From Candidatus Accumulibacter similis (GTDB lineage: Bacteria > Pseudomonadota > Gammaproteobacteria > Burkholderiales > Rhodocyclaceae), in contig CP054595.1 of NCBI GenBank assembly GCA_013347225.1, positions 1,426,001 through 1,490,000 on the forward strand: a stretch of 64,000 nucleotides of DNA, in the 5' to 3' direction. The notes below the pieces were generated by a model. The model was not told the origin of the DNA. It worked only from the letters and a program-made list of their open reading frames with translations, and made no database searches. The translations under genes and the position numbers were made by a program. Each line of letters opens with the position of its first letter. Within the stretch, counting starts at the first letter, position 1. Below, in pieces: positions 37,854 to 48,841 of the stretch.

Positions 37854-37937
37854 ATGATCCCCGAGCCGGCGCCGGCCACCCTGCTGTTCGCGGGTCTCGG
37901 CCTGGCGGGCTTCATCGGCCGCTGCCGCGGAGCCTGA
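37854..37937 (+). pseudogene. orphan PEP-CTERM sorting signal, remnant
   Basis: 27 codons from ATG 37854 encode a peptide with IPEP, a hydrophobic stretch (TLLFAGLGLAGFI) and an Arg-containing tail, matching the PEP-CTERM (exosortase) C-terminal tag. No matching secreted protein lies upstream: the 97 bases to the tRNA gene are open in this frame but lack a start, signal peptide or domain. Most likely the end of a gene whose front was lost beside tRNA-Leu. Confidence 0.55.
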
Positions 37938-38008
37938 TCCGCCACCCCGCAGCCATGCCGACCACGCGCGGCCCGGCAGGCGCTCGCGTTGGCCGGCACC
38001 GGCTGCGA

Positions 38009-39475
38009 TCAGCCGCGGCCGCCGATCCAGAAACGCAGTGTGCTTGCCGGCACCTCGGCGCCGAGACCGAAGAGGTCGGCATTCGAGACGTGGGCGCCGC
38101 CGCGCGGGCGCTGGTCCGCCCAGATCCAGGGACGCCACCAGAGGCTGGCGATGAACTGACTCGCCCCTTCGCGGACGAGAACGCCGTCCAGCGCCATGTC
38201 CGGCGACACGTCGGCGGCGACACCGCACAGGGTCAGCAGCGCCTTGCGAAACAGGCTGACTTCCTCGGGGAAGCGGACTGCCGAAGTCGCAGCCAGTGCG
38301 TCCAGCAGGGACGTCATCCACTCGAACCCGGGAAAACGGCCGCTGCGCACCTGGCCGACCGCCTGTCTGACGGCGGCCTCGAGCTGCTCGTCGTCGCGCA
38401 CGTCGCCGAGCCCGGCGATCGCCGTGCGGACACGCCGGTCGTTCAGCGTCAGGGCGCCGAGAGCGAGCTGCACGACCGCTTCGCATTGCCGCTTCGAAAG
38501 TGTCGTCGTCAGCGCCCAGTCGAGAATGGCCAGTCGCCCGTTCGGCGTCGCCAGCAGGTTGCCCGCATGCGGGTCGGCATGGAAAGTCGCCCCGGCCTCG
38601 CCACTGCGCCAGAAAGGCTGCGCGAGCAGGGCGCGGACCACTCGCTCGGCGCGCCGTCGCATCTCCCTCGGCGGCAGATCCTGCACCGTCACCTTGCAGC
38701 CATCGACTCTCTGCATGGCCGTGACGGTCGGTGTCGAAAAAGGGAAGACGTGCGGGATGACGATGTCCGGTGCGCCGGCATGGAACTCGGCGGCCTGGCG
38801 CAGATGGGCCTGCTCGCGGTCCAGGCGGACCTCATTGGCGAGCAGGCGGGCAACGCTCTCGAGGGTGTTGGCGTAGTCGAATACCGGCAACCCATGCGCG
38901 ACGCAGCGTTCCTCCAGGTGGCTGCCGAGCGCCGGCCAGATGGCGAGTTCCTCTTGCAGCCGCTCCTCGACGCCCGGCCGCAGCACCTTGCAGACGCCGT
39001 TCTGCTGCGGCTCGTTCGCCGCCGGCTGCCAGACGAAGGGAACGACGACCGCGACGCTGGCCTCGGCAAGGGCCTTGCGCGCGATGCGCAGGCCCGCGAC
39101 CTCGCCCAGCTCGCGTTCGAGCTGCGGGCGGACGGCCAGCAACGAATCCGCCGGCTCGAGCGTCTCGAGTTCCTGCAGACGCCGGCGCAGGTCGCCCGAC
39201 AGGCGCCGATCGTGTGCGACGACCTGTCCCAGCTTGTGCAGGGTGGGGCAGAGGCGGAACAGAGCGAGCAGCCGCCGCGATCGGCTGGCATTGCCGGGCA
39301 GCGCCAGCTGGGCGGCGAAGATCGCCTGCTGGCGGCGTGGCGAGAGGTGGTCGAGGAAGAACAGCAGCGCTTCCGCCAGCAGTGGACGAAAGCGCGCGTA
39401 CGCCGGTGGCAGCAGTTCGCTGAGGCGCGACAGCATGGCCAGCAGGCCATTCTCGGTGGCGGCGTGCAGGGTCAT
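38009..39475 (-). CDS. ABC1/AarF (UbiB)-family atypical kinase
   Basis: 488 residues from ATG 39475. UbiB-like motifs: KxGQ as LHKLGQ, ATP-lysine in GVCKVLRPGV, catalytic loop FHADPHAGNLL and metal-binding LDWAL. UbiB-family proteins support ubiquinone synthesis or lipid transport through an ATPase-like activity. Sequence outside the kinase core is divergent, and the C-terminal transmembrane helices of true UbiB are not obvious, so this may be a paralogue rather than UbiB itself. Stands alone downstream of an AT-richer spacer. Confidence 0.85.
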   Translation of the reverse strand: MTLHAATENGLLAMLSRLSELLPPAYARFRPLLAEALLFFLDHLSPRRQQAIFAAQLALPGNASRSRRLLALFRLCPTLHKLGQVVAHDRRLSGDLRRRLQELETLEPADSLLAVRPQLERELGEVAGLRIARKALAEASVAVVVPFVWQPAANEPQQNGVCKVLRPGVEERLQEELAIWPALGSHLEERCVAHGLPVFDYANTLESVARLLANEVRLDREQAHLRQAAEFHAGAPDIVIPHVFPFSTPTVTAMQRVDGCKVTVQDLPPREMRRRAERVVRALLAQPFWRSGEAGATFHADPHAGNLLATPNGRLAILDWALTTTLSKRQCEAVVQLALGALTLNDRRVRTAIAGLGDVRDDEQLEAAVRQAVGQVRSGRFPGFEWMTSLLDALAATSAVRFPEEVSLFRKALLTLCGVAADVSPDMALDGVLVREGASQFIASLWWRPWIWADQRPRGGAHVSNADLFGLGAEVPASTLRFWIGGRG

Positions 39476-39906
39476 TCCTTCTCTGATCTCACTATCGACG
39501 CTGGCTGCTGACGAAATCCATCTCCAGTGACCAGACGGACGTTTTCGCGGCAGTCTGCGACAGTTCGCGGGTCGCCTCGATGTTGGGCAGACGCTGCTGC
39601 TCAGCCGCCCGCAACCTGCTTCCATGATGGCCGCCGAACGGTGATGAGGTACCGCCATTCTTCATCATGCTGGAAGTTTTCTCAAACGGAATGTGCTTGC
39701 GGAAATGTCGCAGCCGACGTAGCCAAGGCAGGACCGATGTCGTCACGGCCGCTCGACCCGTGCACGCGAGCCCCAGCTCTTGCCGATGACGTGCATGCAT
39801 GGGCTACCGAAGTCGGGCAAACTGGTGCAAGCTATTGTCCCTGGGAAAGTCAATCAGCGGCGATGATGCGCCTGCCGCCTTGACCTGAGAACACGGGAGG
39901 ACGACG
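39476..39906. other. intergenic region between UbiB-like gene and pentapeptide-repeat gene
   Basis: 430 bases with lower GC than its surroundings. It contains only the doubtful small frame at 39492-39668. Divergent promoters are expected; no confident boxes. Confidence 0.4.
39492..39668 (-). CDS. possible 58-residue protein, unknown
   Basis: Open frame starting at ATG 39668 (or 39665) with codon usage more gene-like than other frames in this gap and an amphipathic sequence (LRAAEQQRLPNIEATRELSQTAAKTSVWSLEMDF). No clear ribosome site. Ends 16 bases before the UbiB-like gene on the same strand. Could be a real small gene or a remnant. Confidence 0.3.
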   Translation of the reverse strand: MMKNGGTSSPFGGHHGSRLRAAEQQRLPNIEATRELSQTAAKTSVWSLEMDFVSSQRR

Positions 39907-40677
39907 ATGAAGAGCTTGTGCGCGCTGGTTGTGCTCGCCGCTGCCGCTGTCATGCAAGCGCTGGCAGCCGACCTGCCGAAAGGCGATTGCGCCCGCCCCG
40001 CGGCAGCCACCGACCTCTCGGGCTGCGACTTGAGCCGGGGCAAGCTGGCGGGTCGCGACCTGCGTGGTGCTCGTTTCGCCGGCGCGAAGCTGGAGAATGC
40101 GGATCTGCGCAAGGCTCTTCTGGAGGGTGCGGACTTCAGGCGCAGCAATGCCAAATGGGCCAACTTCGCCGGGGCGAATCTTGCCAAGACGGATTTCCGC
40201 GACGCCGATCTCTTCCATGCATCCTTCGACGATGCCGATCTGTCCGACGCGCGCCTGGGTGGCGCCAATCTCTTCGGCGCCAATCTGATCAACACCCGCG
40301 CGCCGCGGGCAGATTTCGGCGGTGCCTATCTCAAGGACATCCTCATGGAAGGTATCGATCTGTCGGGCGGTTCGATCAAGGGGTGCTATACCTTTCGCGG
40401 CGTCCTTCTGGGCGCCAGGTTGGTCGGTACCGATCTTTCCGGCGCCGATCTGACTGGCGCCGCGGCCGAAAGCGCCGACTTCTCCAAGGCGCGCCTGTTG
40501 GGCACGAAACTTCTTGGAGCAACTCTGCGCCATGCAGTTTTCACGGATGCCGACATGGCCCAGGCCGACCTCGCCAATGCCGATGTCTGGAATGCCAACT
40601 TCAGCGGCGCTCGCAACCTGCCGCCGTCGGTACAGGACGCGCTGATCGAGCCCTTCGTGGTGCGCGAGCGGCGTTGA
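39907..40677 (+). CDS. exported pentapeptide-repeat protein
   Basis: 256 residues. Signal peptide to about residue 20 (ALVVLAAAAVMQALAAD), then about 40 pentapeptide repeats of the A(D/N)LxX type (GANLAKTDF, DADLFHASFDDADLSDARLGGANLFGANL), a right-handed quadrilateral beta-helix. An exported pentapeptide protein is less common than cytosolic ones; function unknown. A pair of cysteines (GDCARP, SGCDLSRG) near the mature start may form a disulfide cap. Confidence 0.88.
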   Translation: MKSLCALVVLAAAAVMQALAADLPKGDCARPAAATDLSGCDLSRGKLAGRDLRGARFAGAKLENADLRKALLEGADFRRSNAKWANFAGANLAKTDFRDADLFHASFDDADLSDARLGGANLFGANLINTRAPRADFGGAYLKDILMEGIDLSGGSIKGCYTFRGVLLGARLVGTDLSGADLTGAAAESADFSKARLLGTKLLGATLRHAVFTDADMAQADLANADVWNANFSGARNLPPSVQDALIEPFVVRERR

Positions 40678-40723
40678 CTCGCGGAATGCGGGTCGCCGCG
40701 AGCGCTGCACCCGCCGGGTGCAA

Positions 40724-41401
40724 TCAGTCGATGCCCGCCACCGCTTGCAGCCTCTCGATATCCGGGATGTGGATTCTTCGCCGTTCAACCGAGAGCAGGC
40801 CCTGTTTGCCAAGTGTCTGTAGGATGCGGGAGAAGGTCTCCTGCGTCAGGTTGAGGCGCGAGGCAATGACTCGTTTGTTGGTCGGGAGGGTTACGGTGAC
40901 TGCCCTGCCGTCTTCTTCGACGGCATTGCGCAAGAGATAGTCCACAATGCGCTGGCAGCCGCTGCGCAGCGAGTATCCCTCGACATCGTCGATGAGGTGA
41001 TGCAGGCGCATCGACAGAGCGGCGATCATCTTGCGGACCAGCCGCGGGTCCCTGTCCAGTTCCTGCAGGATTGCGCCCTTCGATACATGCACCAGACGGG
41101 ACTGAACCAGCGCCTGGGCGTCGACCAGAAAAGGCTGGTCAATGAACATCACCGCCTCGCCGAATGTGTCCCCTGGGCCGAGGATTGCGACGACCTTTTC
41201 GTCGCCCTGAGGGGAATTCAGCGCCAGCTTGACCAGACCAAAGATGATCAGGAAGAAGCCGGTCGGCGTGTCCCCTCTGTGGAAGAGAGTATCGCCACGC
41301 GCTGCGGTGAGCGCGCGTGATCCATGCGCGAGACGCGCGATCTCGTCACTGTCGAGCCCTTGGAACAGGGGCGTATGTGCCAGTAGCCCTTCAAGATTCA
41401 T
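40724..41401 (-). CDS. Crp/Fnr-family regulator, Dnr-like
   Basis: 225 residues. N-terminal cyclic-nucleotide-binding-like domain (FQGLDSDEIARLAHGSR...GDTLFHRGD), dimerisation helix, and C-terminal HTH with recognition helix LNLTQETFSRILQTL, whose E..SR triad reads FNR-type boxes (TTGAT-N4-ATCAA). There are no N-terminal FNR cysteines, so it is not an oxygen-sensing FNR; the location next to nirS and cytochrome c551 fits a Dnr/NnrR-type NO-responsive regulator of denitrification. The sensing mechanism is inferred. Confidence 0.85.
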   Translation of the reverse strand: MNLEGLLAHTPLFQGLDSDEIARLAHGSRALTAARGDTLFHRGDTPTGFFLIIFGLVKLALNSPQGDEKVVAILGPGDTFGEAVMFIDQPFLVDAQALVQSRLVHVSKGAILQELDRDPRLVRKMIAALSMRLHHLIDDVEGYSLRSGCQRIVDYLLRNAVEEDGRAVTVTLPTNKRVIASRLNLTQETFSRILQTLGKQGLLSVERRRIHIPDIERLQAVAGID

Positions 41402-41571
41402 CGCTCATCACCAGGAGTCAGGTCGCTGGTGGATCGATGAGCGGGCCAGCACGGCGTGACGGACTGTGCTCCAACGGCACCGGAGATGCGTCGGGATTGC
41501 CGGACGTGTTCGCCAGATCTGCCGTCGCCCCTGCCATCGGGCCAATTCACGGCTGCCTGCGCGCTGCGAAA

Positions 41572-41877
41572 TCACTTCAGGCTGAGGATCCACTTGACCA
41601 GCTTGTCGGCCTCATCCGGCTTCACAGACGGATTGGGCGGCATCGGTACCGGGCCCCAGACGCCCTTTCCTCCCTTCATGACCTTCTCCGCCAGCATCGC
41701 CTCATCCTTCGCCGAGTATTTCTTCGCCACGTCCTTGTAGGAGGGACCGACGACTTTCTTGTCGACCGCGTGACACGAGAGGCAATTCTTCGCTTTCGCG
41801 AGGGCTTCATCGGCCTGGGCTGCGCCAGCAGACATCAGGCCAGCGCCGATCAGCAGCAACACGGGGGACGCTTTCAT
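41572..41877 (-). CDS. nirM: cytochrome c551, electron donor to nitrite reductase
   Basis: 101 residues from ATG 41877. Signal peptide (1-22), heme motif CLSCH at 32-36 and axial-Met region GPVPMPPNPSVKPDEADKLVKWIL with Met79, the standard class I c551/c552 fold. In Pseudomonas NirM donates electrons to NirS; here it lies 121 bases downstream of nirS on the same strand. Could serve other periplasmic acceptors. Confidence 0.9.
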   Translation of the reverse strand: MKASPVLLLIGAGLMSAGAAQADEALAKAKNCLSCHAVDKKVVGPSYKDVAKKYSAKDEAMLAEKVMKGGKGVWGPVPMPPNPSVKPDEADKLVKWILSLK

Positions 41878-41998
41878 GCTTTTTGCTCCACGTAGAGGGT
41901 TTGGGTCAATCAATGGTCGGCATCGCGTAGTGCGGGCGCGAGCTTCACTGCTGCGTTCGCCGGGCTGGCGATCGTGCCTGCCCGGCCTCGGTCCCGTC

Positions 41999-44166
<2,168 letters not shown>

Positions 44167-45105
44167 TCAGCCGCAGAAGGCATGCCCAGCAGTGCGCAGG
44201 ACGATGCCGACGCAACCGCCGAGCGCGGCCGGCTTCCAGACGGCGCCCACGCGTCGGCCGGCGGAGATGAGGAAAGCGACGCCGGGCAGGTCGAAGGGGT
44301 TGATCAGGAAGCCGGCACTCGCATTGAGCAGTTCGACGCTGATCTGGTCGCCACGGCGCATCTCGTCCATCACCCCCATCATGGCCGTGCCGCCAGCCAG
44401 GTACTTGGTGAGCGAGGGCAGGATGAGGGCCGGCTCTATCGCGGCCAGGGCAAGCAGCGGCGTCAGCCACTGCGTCAGCAGGTCGATGACGCCCAGCCGT
44501 TTGAGCGCGCCGACCACCACCAGTGACAACACCAGCATCGGAATGGCGCCGATCGCGATCCTGAACGCCTCGGCGCCGGCGAGGTTGATCGTGTCGAGCA
44601 CACCCTTGGCGCCGGCAGCCGAGGGATGTTGCAGGCTTTCGTCGACATTCTCCTCGGCAGCGGAGAGGTGGCGGCCGAAGATGTGATAGGTGGCCGCGGC
44701 GGCGGCCAGCCCGCCAAGCAGCGAAAAGGCCAGCGTGGTTCCCAGCTGCAGGCCCATGGTCATCATCGGGAACGCGGCATTGGCCTGCGCCATGGCGAAG
44801 ATCATCGCCAGCGTGGCGGCGAGGTGGCGGTCGGAGGTACCGCGCTGCTCCATCATGCTCAGGGTGGCGATGGGGGCAGCGAAGCTGACGAAGTTGATCT
44901 GCAGGGCGGCGAAGACGCCCATGCCGTTGAGACCGAAGGGCTTCAACGCCGGCGTCAGCCTGCCGACCAGCGTGTCGAGGATGCCGCGGGCTTCGAGCAG
45001 GCGCATCAGGCAGAGCATGACGACCATGACCGGCAGGAGGACGAAGAGGGACAGCTCGACGGCCGCTCGGCCAGCCTTGAGGATGATGTCGATGATCATT
45101 TCCAT
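44167..45105 (-). CDS. Gate-domain (nucleoside recognition / SpmAB-like) membrane protein
   Basis: 312 residues, about eight helices in two repeats. Gate-domain features: LKPFGLNGMGVFAALQINFVSFAAPIATLSMMEQRG and the second-half AIEPALILPSLTKYLAGGTAMMGVMDEMRRG. Relatives include SpmA/SpmB and YjiG/YjiH, of uncertain transport function. ATG 45105 with AGGCGC upstream. Monocistronic, upstream of a DNA-repair-like pair. Confidence 0.82.
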   Translation of the reverse strand: MEMIIDIILKAGRAAVELSLFVLLPVMVVMLCLMRLLEARGILDTLVGRLTPALKPFGLNGMGVFAALQINFVSFAAPIATLSMMEQRGTSDRHLAATLAMIFAMAQANAAFPMMTMGLQLGTTLAFSLLGGLAAAAATYHIFGRHLSAAEENVDESLQHPSAAGAKGVLDTINLAGAEAFRIAIGAIPMLVLSLVVVGALKRLGVIDLLTQWLTPLLALAAIEPALILPSLTKYLAGGTAMMGVMDEMRRGDQISVELLNASAGFLINPFDLPGVAFLISAGRRVGAVWKPAALGGCVGIVLRTAGHAFCG

Positions 45106-45331
45106 GGCGCGCCTCCAGTCGTCCGTTGTTCGGCCAGATCAGTGAGGTGAAAGTGCGCGCCGGGCGGCGCAGCCGGCGGCGAGCCTGCACCTGCTGTCCG
45201 CGCGTTCTGCCCGCCGCCGGCGCGGCGGCATCCTGCGGCCGCGTGCGCGGGGCCGTGGCGCGAGGCCATCCGGAACGTCACCGCCCAAGCTGCCGGCGAC
45301 CGTGCCCGTCGGACCGTGGCCGTTGCCCGGC

Positions 45332-48300
45332 TCACGCCGACAGGCGGTGCGAGCGGTAGGCATCGCCGCCGATCGCCGCGGCGGCGACGTCGAGCAGGTG
45401 CTCGTGATGCGTCAGGAAGAGCACCTGCGTTCGCCCGGACAGCTCCGCCAGGACCCGGAAGGTGGCGGCAGCCGCCGCATCGTCGAACTGGATCGTGATG
45501 TCATCGACGATGACCGGCAAGGGTTCACCGTTGTCGAGATGGCCTTCGATCGCTGCCAGCCGCAGCGCGAGGAAGAGCTGGTCGCGGCGACCGGTGCTCA
45601 ACTGTTCCATCTGCAGGCGCTCGCCGTCGGCGCGCGTTGCCTTGAGGATCTGCCGTTCGTCGTCGTAGTCGACGACGACGCCGCGGTAGCGGCCGCCGCT
45701 GATGGTCGCGAAGTGGCGTGACGCCCTGTCGATCAGCGGTGCCTGGTTGCGCTTCTGGTAGGACTCGATGACCTGTGCCAGGACCGCCGCGGCGATGCGC
45801 GTCGCCGCGTAGTCGGCAGCGAGCCCGCTGATGCGCGCGGCGTGCTGCACCATCCGCTGCTGCGCGTCGGCAGCGGTGGCCGATCCATCCATGGTCGCGA
45901 AACGCTGCCGGGCAGCGAGGTAGCTCTCGTGGCACCGCTGCACGTCGGCCGCATTGCGTTCGTTCGCCTGCGCATTGCCGGCCAGCGCTGCGGCGACGGC
46001 GTCGGGCTCCTGGCCGGCCGCCTGCCTGAGCACTTCCGGCAGAGGCACGCCGGCCGCGCGGACGAGTCGCCCTTCGATGTCGAGAACGGCGGCGGTCAGC
46101 GCGGCGCGTTGCGCGCTGCGTCCCTCGACCAGTTCAAGGCTCTCCAGCGTGTCACAAGCGGCCTGCAGCAGCAGCCGATCAATGACCCTCGCCGCTTCGC
46201 CGGCCGTCAGGCGGGCTGCGTCGATGGCACGCCGTTCGTCGGCGACCTGCTGCTTCAGGGTGTTCCGCTTCTCCTGCAGCGAACGCGTCTGGCTCAGTTC
46301 GCGATACAGCTCGGCGGCGAGAAAGTCGGCACTGCGGCCGTCGGCCGGCAGCGGCTCGCCGCGGACCCGCTGCCAGGTGGTCGCGAGACGGCTCTGGAAG
46401 TCGTCGATCTGGATGCGCGCGTCTTCCTGCTCCTTGCGCGATCGTTGCAGGGCGTCGTGCGCCTGCGCGAGATCAGCCAGCTGCTGCAGGCGCGCGGTCG
46501 CCTCTGCTTCGCTGGCGTCGCTGGCGAGCCGGATCGACGCCATTGCCGCCGCCCAGCGGGCCGTCCATGCGGCGACTTCGCGACCACTGGCGGTGGCGGC
46601 GGCCTCGGCATGCAACAGCAGCGCGCTGGCGTTCGCCAGGCTGCTGCTCTTCAGTTCGCGTTGCGTCCGTCGCTCGGCGTGCTGGCGGGCGATCGCCCGC
46701 GCCCGCGCCAGGGTTTCCGACAGGCGTTCGCCCGTTGCCTGGGCGGCCGCTTCACTTCGGCCAGCGAGTTCGCCGAGCCGGTTGCGGACGTCCTGCGCCA
46801 GCCGGCGCAGCCGCTCTGCCTCCTGCCGCTGCGACTGGCAGGCGTCGAACTTCTCCTGCCAGGCTTCGCGCTTCGCCATCCAGGCGGCCGCTTCGCCGAT
46901 CGTCAGCGCCGGCAGGCCGTTCGCCACGAGCAGCGCCGCCCAGCGGCGCTCGAGCTCGTGTGCGTCGCTGGCGAGCGCGGCGGCGCGCTGGCGGTCCAGA
47001 ACGAGGGCGCTCGCCATCTGTGACTCGCGGACGCGGAAGCCGGCGTAACGGGTGGCACGTTCGGCGTCGGCGAAGAGGTCGTCGGCAGCCTCGTCGGCAA
47101 GGTTGACGGCCAACTCGTAGGCCGCGGCCGTCGGCGGTGGTTCGGCGGCGACGGTTTCGTCGCTGGCCGGCAGGAAACGGCGGCGCAGTTCCAGCCACAG
47201 GGCGTCGCGCGTCGCCCGCAGGGCGTCGATGGCCTCCCGCGTCGGCACGCTGCCACGCACCTCGAGACCCTTGATGTCGCCACGCAGCGCGGCGAGGTCG
47301 TCCTCGAGCTTCTCGATCGCCTCACGGAGCGAGCGCGCCCGGCGGCGCAGTTCCTCATCCTCCTGCCGGAAGGCCTGCAACTCGGCGACGAGCGGCAGCG
47401 TCGTCTGCGCCACGGCTGCCGCCGTCGGCAGCCGCAGGCCGCGCGCTTCGCTTTCGAGCCGGGCCGCCGCTGCCGCCGCCTCGCCGTCGAGCTGCTGCGC
47501 CCGTGCTTCGGGATCGCCGTGATCGGCAATCGAATCGAGGTAGTTGCCGAGGTCGTCGCTCGCCGGCGTCTGCTGCAGGTCGTCGATTGCCGCCTCGAGC
47601 TGGGCGACTTCGAGCCTCCTCGCGTGCAGGCTTTCAAGATCGGCCTGCTGCCTCGCATTGAGCGTCGCGCCGCTGGTGATCAGGGCGCGGATCCTGGCCG
47701 TTCGCGTCGGATCGGGGATCCATTGCTGCGCCTCGGCAGGCTCTGCGTCGCCGGCGATCTGGCGGCTGAGGCGATCGCGGTGGTGGCGGGCGGCGGCGCT
47801 GGCCGCTTCGGCCCGGGCCGCTTGCAGGCCGGCCTCGCGGTAGGCTGCCGTGGCGTGGTGAATCGCCTCGATCGCTTCGCCATTGGCGAGGACGGCGTCG
47901 TTGACGCGGATCGCCGCCAGCCCGTCCTGATGCTGCTGCAGGCGCGACGCCGCCGCGCGTTCGGCGGCGAGCGCTTCCGCCTTCTGCGTCACGGCCGCCA
48001 CCCGCTCGCTCGCCGCCGACGGTGGCAGCAGCGGCACGTCGGCGAGGGCGGCGAGCTGCTGCCGCGCCAGCCCGAGCGCGGCGACATCCGGGAGGATCGC
48101 TGCCAGCCGCTCCAGCCGGCGTGCTTCCGTGTGCAGCCGCAGCTGCTCGGCGCGGGCGGCTTCGTAGTCGGCGGCTGCGGCTGCCATCGCCGACCGTGCC
48201 GCGCTCCAGTCGAGCGGCCGCACGGCGGCTTCGCGCGCCTGCCGCCGGCTGTCCTCGTGGTCGGCCAGTGCGCGGTAGATGGCCGACTTCGATGCCCGCG

Positions 48301-48841
48301 GCTTGAACAGGCTCTCCGCCTCGCTCTCGAGCCGGGTCCGCAGGGCGCGGATCGAGCCGAGACCCGCGCCGGCCTCGAAGAGGCTTTCGCCGGCGTCGCC
48401 ACGGCCCTGCGCCAGTGCCTCGCCGCCGCGCACGAGGGCTTCGTGGTCGAGGCTGAACATGGCCATGAAGAGTCCCTGACCGAGGCCGCCGAGCCAGTCG
48501 TGCAGCCGCTCCTCGGGCACGGCTGCCGCCAGTTCGGCGGCTGTATCGGGGTCGTAGGCGAGCAGGGTGTTGACGCGGCCCTTGCGTCGCATCACCGCCA
48601 GTCGCTCGCCCGTTCGCGACGAAAGGACGAGACCGACGCGCAGTTTCGGGTTGCCGTGCCGGTAGCCGTCGCGGGAGGTTTCGGGGATGCCGAAGAGGGC
48701 GCCGTTGATCGCTCGCCAGAGGGTGGTCTTGCCGGCTTCGTTCGGGCCGCAGATGAGCTGCAGGTCGGCGCCGCCGGCGAAGCTCAGGCGCTGGTTGCTG
48801 AAGTGTCCGTAGGCCTTGAGGTCGATCTGCTCGATCCTCAT
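45332..48841 (-). CDS. YhaN-like SMC-type ATPase (SbcC-related)
   Basis: 1169 residues. N-terminal AAA domain with IEQIDLKAYGHFSNQRLSF and Walker A GPNEAGKTT at 32-40, long coiled coils across the middle (many Ala/Arg/Glu heptads), and a C-terminal half-ATPase with signature STGRRDQLFLALRLAAIEGHL and Walker B LPVIVDDITIQFDD. Pairs with the overlapping upstream exonuclease gene as in yhaO-yhaN; predicted role in DNA end processing. Longer than Bacillus YhaN (about 960). Confidence 0.9.
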   Translation of the reverse strand: MRIEQIDLKAYGHFSNQRLSFAGGADLQLICGPNEAGKTTLWRAINGALFGIPETSRDGYRHGNPKLRVGLVLSSRTGERLAVMRRKGRVNTLLAYDPDTAAELAAAVPEERLHDWLGGLGQGLFMAMFSLDHEALVRGGEALAQGRGDAGESLFEAGAGLGSIRALRTRLESEAESLFKPRASKSAIYRALADHEDSRRQAREAAVRPLDWSAARSAMAAAAADYEAARAEQLRLHTEARRLERLAAILPDVAALGLARQQLAALADVPLLPPSAASERVAAVTQKAEALAAERAAASRLQQHQDGLAAIRVNDAVLANGEAIEAIHHATAAYREAGLQAARAEAASAAARHHRDRLSRQIAGDAEPAEAQQWIPDPTRTARIRALITSGATLNARQQADLESLHARRLEVAQLEAAIDDLQQTPASDDLGNYLDSIADHGDPEARAQQLDGEAAAAAARLESEARGLRLPTAAAVAQTTLPLVAELQAFRQEDEELRRRARSLREAIEKLEDDLAALRGDIKGLEVRGSVPTREAIDALRATRDALWLELRRRFLPASDETVAAEPPPTAAAYELAVNLADEAADDLFADAERATRYAGFRVRESQMASALVLDRQRAAALASDAHELERRWAALLVANGLPALTIGEAAAWMAKREAWQEKFDACQSQRQEAERLRRLAQDVRNRLGELAGRSEAAAQATGERLSETLARARAIARQHAERRTQRELKSSSLANASALLLHAEAAATASGREVAAWTARWAAAMASIRLASDASEAEATARLQQLADLAQAHDALQRSRKEQEDARIQIDDFQSRLATTWQRVRGEPLPADGRSADFLAAELYRELSQTRSLQEKRNTLKQQVADERRAIDAARLTAGEAARVIDRLLLQAACDTLESLELVEGRSAQRAALTAAVLDIEGRLVRAAGVPLPEVLRQAAGQEPDAVAAALAGNAQANERNAADVQRCHESYLAARQRFATMDGSATAADAQQRMVQHAARISGLAADYAATRIAAAVLAQVIESYQKRNQAPLIDRASRHFATISGGRYRGVVVDYDDERQILKATRADGERLQMEQLSTGRRDQLFLALRLAAIEGHLDNGEPLPVIVDDITIQFDDAAAAATFRVLAELSGRTQVLFLTHHEHLLDVAAAAIGGDAYRSHRLSA

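Noticed and set aside
37588..37857. 89-residue frame running through tRNA-Leu
   Set aside because: It crosses a perfect tRNA gene and has no independent support.
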